A DNA stretch of 11,769 nucleotides from JAHEJV01 sp964653555 (GTDB lineage Bacteria; Myxococcota_A; UBA9160; SMWR01), in the NCBI GenBank assembly GCA_964653555.1, contig CAZZFT010000158.1, forward strand, positions 1-11,769, given 5' to 3'. The position numbers and the translations under genes were made by a program. Positions 6,417-11,769 of the stretch are shown here, piece after piece (the stretch's first letter is position 1; every line of letters starts with the position of its first letter). The notes under the pieces were generated by a model, which ran no database searches, was not told where the DNA came from, and saw nothing but the letters and a program-made list of their open reading frames with translations.

Positions 6417-8207
6417 GTGAGCAGGACCGCAGCCGACCATATGCTCGAACGACTCTCCGAATGGGGAGTACGCCGCATCTTCGGCTTCCCCGGCGACGGC
6501 ATCAACGGCATTATGGGCGCGCTCGACCGCGCCAGCGAGTGCTTCGAGTTCGTTCAGGTGCGTCACGAGGAGATGGCAGCGTTCATGGCCTGCGCGCACG
6601 CCAAGTTCACCTCCGGGGTGGGCGTGTGCCTGGCGACGTCGGGTCCCGGCGCCATCCACCTGCTCAATGGCCTCTACGACGCCAAGATGGATCACCAGCC
6701 GGTGGTGGCGATCGTCGGACAGCAGGCGCGCACCGCGCTGGGCGGCAGCTACCAGCAGGAGGTGGATCTCGGCTGCCTGTTCAAGGATGTGGCGCACGAG
6801 TACGTGCAGCAGATCGACACGCCCGCGCAGGTCCGGCACGTGATCGATCGCGCGCTGCGCACGGCCCTGGATCAGCGCACCGTCACCTGCATCATCGTGC
6901 CCAACGACGTCCAGGAGCTGGCCGCCGAGGAGCCGGCGCGTGCGCACGGCACCGTGCATTCGGGCCTCGGCTACACGCGCCCGGTCATCGCGCCCGCCGA
7001 GGAGGACCTGCGCCGCGCCGCGGAGGTCCTCAACGCCGGCGAGAAGGTCGCGATGCTGATCGGCGCCGGCGCCTTCGGTGCGGCCGACGAGGTGGTAGAG
7101 GTGGCCGAGCGGCTCGGCGCGGGGGTGGCGAAGGCGCTGCTCGGCAAGGCCGTCATCCCGGACGACCTGCCCTTCGTGACCGGCGCCATCGGGCTGCTCG
7201 GCACGCGACCGAGCTGGGACCTGATGATGCACTGCGACACGCTGCTGATGGTGGGCTCGAGCTTCCCGTACTCGGAGTTCCTGCCGCCCGAGGGCCAGGC
7301 CCGGGGCGTGCAGATCGACATCGATGGGCGGATGATCAACATCCGCTACCCGATGGAGGTGGGATTGGTCGGCGACGCCGCCGCCACCCTGCGGGCGTTA
7401 CTGCCGAGGCTCCAGCCCCGGAAGGACCGCTCCTGGCGCCAGACGATCGAGAAGGGCGTCGCCGAGTGGTGGCAGCTGCTCGGCGACCGGGCCATGGCGT
7501 CGGCGAAGCCGCTCAACCCGCAACGCGTGTTCCTGGAGCTCTCGGACCGGCTGCCCGACGGCTGCATCCTCACCTCCGACTCGGGCAGCGCGGCCAACTG
7601 GTTCGCGCGCAACCTGAAGCTGCGCCGCGGCATGATGGCCTCCCTCTCGGGCAACCTCGCCACCATGGTGCCCGGCGTGCCCTATGCGATCGCCGCCAAG
7701 TTCGCCCATCCCGAGCGCTCGGTGGTCGCGCTGGTCGGCGACGGCGCCATGCAGATGCTCGGCATCAACGAGCTGATCACCATCAAAAAGTACTGGCAGC
7801 GCTGGAAGGACCCGCGGCTGGTCGTGCTGGTGCTGCACAACAACGATTTGAACCAGGTGACCTGGGAGATGCGGGCGATGGAGGGCAACCCCAAGTATGA
7901 GGCCTCCCAGACTCTGCCCGACTTCCCCTACGCCCGCTACGCGCAGCTGCTGGGCCTCCGGGGCATCTGCGTGGACGACCCCGAGCAGGTGGGCGCGGCC
8001 TGGGACGAGGCGCTCTCCGCGGACCGTCCCTGCGTGCTCGAGGCGATCACCGACCCTGAGGTGCCGCCGCTGCCGCCGCATATCAGCCTCGAGCAGGCGC
8101 GCAACTTCGCGTCGGCCGTGGCCAAGGGCGACCCGAACGCCCGCAGCATGATCTGGCAGTCGATCAAGGAGGCGATCGGTGGGCACATGCCGGGCCGGGG
8201 AGACTGA
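6417..8207 (+). CDS. Thiamine-diphosphate-dependent enzyme, pyruvate oxidase/acetolactate synthase family
   Basis: A 596-residue enzyme with the three-domain layout of this family. The N-terminal PYR domain (about 1-170) has the catalytic glutamate E51 in 'VRHEEMAAF' and 'TSGPGAIHLLNGLYDAK' (74-90). The central domain (about 190-330) has 'LIGAGAFGA' (214-222) and, in relatives, binds FAD or ADP. The C-terminal PP domain holds the TPP/Mg motif, starting GDGAMQ at 441-446 and closing with 'HNNDLNQ' (474-480). The order and wording resemble quinone-dependent pyruvate oxidase (PoxB), which decarboxylates pyruvate to acetate and CO2 and passes electrons to quinone. The C-terminus (about 550-596) does not obviously match the membrane-binding peptide of E. 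coli PoxB. Substrate cannot be told from sequence: pyruvate or a keto acid from the neighbouring enzymes are both possible. The following gene begins 3 bases after its stop. Confidence 0.88.
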   Translation: MSRTAADHMLERLSEWGVRRIFGFPGDGINGIMGALDRASECFEFVQVRHEEMAAFMACAHAKFTSGVGVCLATSGPGAIHLLNGLYDAKMDHQPVVAIVGQQARTALGGSYQQEVDLGCLFKDVAHEYVQQIDTPAQVRHVIDRALRTALDQRTVTCIIVPNDVQELAAEEPARAHGTVHSGLGYTRPVIAPAEEDLRRAAEVLNAGEKVAMLIGAGAFGAADEVVEVAERLGAGVAKALLGKAVIPDDLPFVTGAIGLLGTRPSWDLMMHCDTLLMVGSSFPYSEFLPPEGQARGVQIDIDGRMINIRYPMEVGLVGDAAATLRALLPRLQPRKDRSWRQTIEKGVAEWWQLLGDRAMASAKPLNPQRVFLELSDRLPDGCILTSDSGSAANWFARNLKLRRGMMASLSGNLATMVPGVPYAIAAKFAHPERSVVALVGDGAMQMLGINELITIKKYWQRWKDPRLVVLVLHNNDLNQVTWEMRAMEGNPKYEASQTLPDFPYARYAQLLGLRGICVDDPEQVGAAWDEALSADRPCVLEAITDPEVPPLPPHISLEQARNFASAVAKGDPNARSMIWQSIKEAIGGHMPGRGD

Positions 8208-8210
8208 GCC

Positions 8211-9457
8211 GTGGCCTCGGCCCCCGTCGAGCGCGTGGAGGCAGCGGCCTATCGCATCCCCACCGACGCCCCCGAGTCCGACGGCACGCTCGCCTGGGAC
8301 GCCACGACCCTGGTCACCGTCGAGGTCACCGGCGGCGGCGAGACCGGCTTCGGCTACAGCTACGCCGAGGCCGCCGCGGCACGACTGGTCCGCGACGTGC
8401 TCGCGCCCCGGATCGAGGGTCGCGACGCCCTGGCGATCCCCAGCGCCTGGCTGGCGATGCGCGCCGCCCTGCGCAACGCCGGCCGCCCCGGAGTCGGCGC
8501 CATGGCGCTCTCCGCCGTCGACGCGGCGCTCTGGGACCTGAAGGGGCGGCTGCTCGGGCTGCCGCTCGCCGCCCTGCTCGGCGCCGCCCACGACGCCGTG
8601 CCCGTCTACGGCAGCGGCGGCTTCACCTCCTACAGCGAGGAGCAGCTCTGCGCGCAGCTCGCCGGCTGGACCGCGCAGGGGATCCCGAGCGTCAAGATGA
8701 AGGTCGGCCGCCATCCGGACCGGGACCGCGCCCGGGTGCGGGCGGCGCGNNNNNNNNNNNNNNNNNNNNNNNNNNNNNNNNNNNNNNNNNNNNNNNNNNN
8801 NNNNNNNNNNNNNNNNNNNNNNNNNNNNNNNNNNNNNNNNNNNNNNNNNAGATGAAGGTCGGCCGCCATCCGGACCGGGACCGCGCCCGGGTGCGGGCGG
8901 CGCGCCGCGCCGTGGGCGACGGCGTGGCGCTGATGGTCGACGCCAACGGCGCCTACGACCGCAAGCAGGCGCTCGCCTTCGCCGCCGCGTACGCCGAGCT
9001 CGGCGTGGTGTGGCTCGAGGAGCCGGTCTCCTCCGACGACGTGGAGGGGCTGCGGCTGCTGCGCGACCGCGGCCCGGCGGGCCTCCAGATCACGGCTGGC
9101 GAGTACGGCTTCGATCCCCAGGACTTTCGCCGCTGGCTCGCCGCCGGGGCGGTGGACGTCCTGCAGGCAGACGCCACCCGCTGCGGCGGACCCAGCGGCT
9201 TCCTCGTGGTGTCGGCGCTCTGCGAAGCCTTCGGCATCCCGCTGTCGGCGCACTGCGCCCCCTCGCTGCACGCGCCGCTCGGCTGCGTTGCGCTTCGTTT
9301 CCAGCACCTGGAGTGGTTCCACGACCACGTCCGCATCGAGCAGATGCTCTTCGACGGCGCGCTCGAGCCGGTCCAGGGCCGGCTGCACCCGGACCCGGCC
9401 CGTCCGGGACTCGGCTTCACCTTCAAGCGCAAGGACGCGGAGCTCTTCGCCCTGTGA
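8211..9457 (+). CDS. Enolase-superfamily enzyme, mandelate racemase type (split by assembly gap)
   Basis: Two reading frames (8211-8749 and 8905-9457) are parts of one gene. Joining them after removing the 100 N and one copy of the flanking 55-base repeat leaves 1092 bases, an uninterrupted frame of 363 residues. In the joined protein the capping domain is about 1-125. The barrel carries the K162-x-K164 pair ('VKMKVG'), metal ligands D192 ('VDANGAY'), E218 ('WLEEP') and E246 ('AGEYGF'), and a D269/H296 pair ('QADATRCGG', 'SAHCAPSLHAP'). These align almost number for number with mandelate racemase (K164/K166, D195, E221, E247, D270/H297). Such enzymes abstract a proton next to a carboxylate, giving racemisation or, often, dehydration of sugar acids. 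Substrate is unknown; an acid-sugar dehydratase would fit the neighbours. The GTG start has GGGGAG upstream and lies 3 bases after the TPP enzyme stop. Confidence 0.88.
8695..8749 (+). repeat. 55-base sequence duplicated on the far side of the gap (left copy)
   Basis: These 55 bases, beginning AGATGAAGGTCGG and ending GGGCGGCGCG, recur exactly at 8850-8904 directly after the run of N. They encode the 'KMKVGRHPDRDRARVRAA' segment of the enolase-superfamily enzyme. A true gene would contain it once, so this is best read as two contig ends that overlap by 55 bases. Confidence 0.97.
8750..8849. other. Assembly gap (exactly 100 N)
   Basis: One hundred N, the conventional length for a scaffold gap of unknown size. 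Because both flanks carry the same 55 bases and the frame closes exactly when one copy is dropped, the true gap length is most likely minus 55, meaning no sequence is missing. Confidence 0.98.
8850..8904 (+). repeat. 55-base sequence duplicated on the far side of the gap (right copy)
   Basis: Exact repeat of 8695-8749, immediately after the last N. The sequence continues at 8905 in the correct frame for the barrel of the enolase-superfamily enzyme ('RRAVGDGVALMVDANGAY'). Confidence 0.97.
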
Positions 9458-9470
9458 GACGAACCCCGCG

Positions 9471-9476
9471 AAGGAG
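9471..9476 (+). promoter_or_regulatory. Shine-Dalgarno AAGGAG of the FAD/4Fe-4S dehydrogenase
   Basis: AAGGAG lies 6 bases before the ATG at 9483, within the 25-base gap after the enolase-superfamily stop. It selects this ATG as the start of the dehydrogenase. Confidence 0.75.
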
Positions 9477-9482
9477 CCCACG

Positions 9483-11769
9483 ATGACCGCGCCCGCCTCC
9501 CCGGCCCCGGAACGGCCCTCCCCTCCGGCCGTCAACGCAGTGGCGCTGGCGCGCGACCTGGAAGCGGCGATCGAGGGCGAGGTGCGTTTCGACGTCGGTA
9601 GCCGTGCCCTCTACAGCACCGACGCCTCCAACTACCGGCAGGTCCCGATCGGCGTCGTGGTGCCCCGGAGCATCGACGACGTGGTGGCGACGGTGGCCGC
9701 CTGCCGACGCCACGGCGCTCCGACCACCTCCCGGGGCGGGGGCACGAGCCTGGCGGGACAGACCTGCAACGTGGCCGTGGTGATCGACTTCTCAAAGTAC
9801 CTGAACCGTGTGCTCGAGATCGATCGGGAACGGCGTCTGGCCCGCGTGCAGCCGGGCACCAATCTCGACGTGCTGCGCCACCAGGCGGCGGAGCACGGGC
9901 TCACCTTCGGCCCGGATCCTGCCACGCACGACCGCAACACCCTGGGCGGCATGATCGGCAACAACTCCTGCGGCGTGCACTCGGTGATGGCCCAGCTCTA
10001 CGGGCCCGGCCCGCTCACCCGCCACAGCGTGGCCTCGCTCGAGGTGCTCACCTACGACGGCGCCCGCTTCCGCGTCGGCGCCACGACGGACGCAGAGATC
10101 GACGGGATCGTGCGCGCGGGCGGCCGCCAGGGCGAGATCTACGCACGTCTGCGGGCGCTGCGCGACCGCGTCGCCGAGCGGGTGCGCACGCGCTACCCCG
10201 ACATCCCGCGCCGCGTCTCCGGCTACAACCTCGACGCGCTGCTGGCCGAGAACGGCTTCGACGTGGCCCAGGCCCTGGTGGGTACCGAAGGCACCTGCGT
10301 CACCGTGCTCGAGGCCAGCGTGCGGCTGATCCCCGAGCGGCCCGCCCGAGCGCTGCTGGTGCTCGGCTACCCGAGCGTCTACGAGGCCGGCGACCACGTG
10401 GCGACGATCATGGAGTCCCGCCCGGTCGGCCTGGAGGGCATCGACGACAAGCTGATCGGCTACATGGAGCGGAAGGGGCTCCATCAGGAGGACCTCGGCT
10501 ACCTGCCCGATGGGCGCGGCTGGCTGCTGGTCGAGTTCGGCGGCGACACCCGCGACGAAGCCGACGCCCAGGCCCGCCGCCTGATGGCGCGCCTCGAGCG
10601 CGACAAGCAGCCGCCCTCGATGAAGCTCTACGACGACGCCGAGCAGGAGGGCCGGCTATGGGAGGTGCGCGAGTCCGGCCTCGGCGCCACCGCCCATGTG
10701 CCCGGCGAGCACGACACCCATCCCGGCTGGGAGGACGCCGCGGTGCCGCCGGCGAAGGTCGGTCCCTACCTGCGGAGCTTCCGGGAGCTGCTGGGGCGCT
10801 ACGGATACGACTGTGCGCTCTACGGTCACTTCGGCCAGGGCTGCATCCACTGCCGCATCGACTTCGAGCTGCGCACCCGCGAGGGCGTGGCCCGCTACCG
10901 CGCCTTCCTCGAGGAGGCCGCCGACCTGGTGGTCGGCTTCGGCGGCTCGCTCTCCGGCGAGCACGGCGACGGCCAGGCCCGGGCGTCGCTGCTCGGGCGC
11001 ATGTACGGCGACGACCTGGTCGAGGCCTTCCGGGAGTTCAAGGCGATCTGGGATCCCGAGGGCGGCATGAATCCGGGCAAGGTGGTCGACGCCTGGAGCC
11101 CGGAACAGAACCTGCGCATGGGGCCCGAGTGGGCGCCCCGGACGCCCGCCACCCACTTCGCCTACACCAAGGACGGCGGCAGCTTCGCCCGGGCCGCCGC
11201 CCGCTGCGTGGGCGTCGGCCTGTGCCGCCGGGACGGCGGCGGGGTCATGTGTCCGAGCTACATGGCCACCCGGGAGGAGCAGCACTCGACGCGGGGACGC
11301 GCCCGGCTGCTCTTCGAGCTGATGTCCGGGGACGTGCTCTCCCGGAGCTGGCGCGACGACCACGTGGCCGAGGCACTCGACCTCTGCCTCGCTTGCAAGG
11401 GCTGCAAGAACGACTGCCCGGTGGAGGTCGACATGGCCACCTACAAGGCCGAGTTCCTCTCCCACCATTACGCCAGACGGTTGCGGCCGCGTACGGCCTA
11501 CGCCATGGGGCTCATCTACTGGTGGGCACGGGCGGCCTCGAAGATGCCGCGGCTCGTCAACTTCGTGACTCGTACCGAGCCGCTGGCGACGCTCTTCAAG
11601 CGGGCGGGCGGAATCGCGCCCGGGCGCCGAGTGCCGGCCTTCGCCCGCGAGCCCTTCACCCGCTGGATGGCGCGCCGCGACGCCGCGCCGCGCCCGGATG
11701 CGGCGCACCGGGTGCTGCTCTGGCCCGACACCTTCAACAACTACCTCCACCCCGACGTCGCTCGGGCCG
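9483..11769 (+). CDS. FAD-linked D-2-hydroxyacid dehydrogenase fused to a 4Fe-4S module (YdiJ-like), truncated at right edge
   Basis: An open frame of 762 codons running off the window. The N-terminal PCMH-type FAD domain has 'RGGGTSLAGQ' (84-93) and, at 142-166, 'FGPDPATH' followed by 'NTLGGMIGNNSCGVH'. The FAD-oxidase C-terminal domain has 'YGHFGQGCIHCR' (447-458) and 'SGEHGDGQARAS' (491-502), then 'WDPEGGMNPGKVVD'. A ferredoxin-like module follows, with C575, C581 and C590 ('CVGVGLCRRDGGGVMCPSY') and then C635, C638, C641 and C645 in 'CLACKGCKNDCPVEVD'. The last residues include 'VLLWPDTFNNYLHPD', which normally precedes the cysteine-rich CCG domains, so these probably lie beyond the edge. 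This architecture matches YdiJ-type proteins of about 1000 residues, which oxidise D-2-hydroxy acids such as D-lactate or D-2-hydroxyglutarate and pass electrons onward, probably to quinone. It is the fourth gene of the plus-strand cassette. Substrate is not determinable here. Confidence 0.92.
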   Translation, partial: MTAPASPAPERPSPPAVNAVALARDLEAAIEGEVRFDVGSRALYSTDASNYRQVPIGVVVPRSIDDVVATVAACRRHGAPTTSRGGGTSLAGQTCNVAVVIDFSKYLNRVLEIDRERRLARVQPGTNLDVLRHQAAEHGLTFGPDPATHDRNTLGGMIGNNSCGVHSVMAQLYGPGPLTRHSVASLEVLTYDGARFRVGATTDAEIDGIVRAGGRQGEIYARLRALRDRVAERVRTRYPDIPRRVSGYNLDALLAENGFDVAQALVGTEGTCVTVLEASVRLIPERPARALLVLGYPSVYEAGDHVATIMESRPVGLEGIDDKLIGYMERKGLHQEDLGYLPDGRGWLLVEFGGDTRDEADAQARRLMARLERDKQPPSMKLYDDAEQEGRLWEVRESGLGATAHVPGEHDTHPGWEDAAVPPAKVGPYLRSFRELLGRYGYDCALYGHFGQGCIHCRIDFELRTREGVARYRAFLEEAADLVVGFGGSLSGEHGDGQARASLLGRMYGDDLVEAFREFKAIWDPEGGMNPGKVVDAWSPEQNLRMGPEWAPRTPATHFAYTKDGGSFARAAARCVGVGLCRRDGGGVMCPSYMATREEQHSTRGRARLLFELMSGDVLSRSWRDDHVAEALDLCLACKGCKNDCPVEVDMATYKAEFLSHHYARRLRPRTAYAMGLIYWWARAASKMPRLVNFVTRTEPLATLFKRAGGIAPGRRVPAFAREPFTRWMARRDAAPRPDAAHRVLLWPDTFNNYLHPDVARA

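Noticed and set aside
4491..7232. A 913-residue minus-strand open frame extending subunit II far upstream
   Set aside because: Only the part up to about 5564 matches subunit II. The rest runs antisense to the ASRT and TPP genes and has no family-like content; it is open only because of high GC.
7398..8714. A 438-residue minus-strand open frame antisense to the TPP enzyme
   Set aside because: No domain or start signal; the sense strand carries catalytic and cofactor motifs.
8695..8904. A biological direct repeat or insertion target-site duplication around the N run
   Set aside because: Copies abut the N run exactly, lie inside a conserved enzyme barrel and would duplicate the catalytic KxK motif. 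Collapsing them restores the frame, so an assembly artefact is the better explanation.
10656..11750. A 364-residue minus-strand open frame antisense to the FAD/4Fe-4S dehydrogenase
   Set aside because: Composition is that of a GC-rich antisense frame; the sense strand has the FAD and cysteine motifs throughout.

Overview
This is a GC-rich window (roughly 70% by eye) packed with bacterial protein-coding genes and split into two divergent blocks around an intergenic region at about 5565-5930. The high GC, short SD-led intergenic gaps and overlapping stop/start codons suggest an environmental, probably soil or metagenomic, aerobic bacterium. A Rokubacteria- or Methylomirabilota-like origin is a guess from gene content only; no taxonomic marker is present.

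Left block (minus strand, transcribed right to left, 5564 down to 1): a respiratory operon. In transcription order it holds a caa3-type cytochrome c oxidase subunit II with fused cytochrome c (4491-5564), subunit I (2814-4481), subunit III (2222-2821), a two-part membrane protein that may include a subunit IV-like hairpin (1389-2225), a dihaem cytochrome c (652-1392), a Rieske iron-sulfur protein (122-655) and the first 41 codons of what looks like cytochrome b, cut by the window edge (1-125). Five of the six junctions are stop/start overlaps, and at the sixth the SD of coxA overlaps the coxB stop. The block would encode a quinol:cytochrome c reductase and a terminal oxidase as one unit, in the order oxidase III - (IV) - dihaem c - Rieske - cyt b that is known from actinobacterial qcrCAB loci.

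Right block (plus strand, 5931 to the right edge): a small protein of the Anabaena sensory rhodopsin transducer (ASRT) superfamily (5931-6317), a thiamine-diphosphate enzyme of the pyruvate oxidase/acetolactate synthase family (6417-8207), an enolase-superfamily enzyme with mandelate-racemase-type active-site residues (8211-9457, interrupted by an assembly gap) and a large FAD plus 4Fe-4S D-2-hydroxyacid dehydrogenase of the YdiJ type that runs off the right edge (9483-11769). Together they look like a catabolic cassette for a hydroxy acid or sugar acid. At least the last enzyme, and perhaps the TPP enzyme, could pass electrons to the quinone pool served by the divergent reductase/oxidase operon. 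That functional link is inference.

The 100 N at 8750-8849 are an assembly scar, not biology. The same 55 bases flank the gap on both sides, and removing one copy plus the Ns restores a perfect 363-residue reading frame.

No tRNA, rRNA, CRISPR array, insertion sequence or phage gene was recognised. The most unusual points are the rhodopsin-less ASRT gene heading a sugar-acid-like cassette, the two-part membrane protein inside the oxidase operon, and the palindrome in the divergent promoter region.
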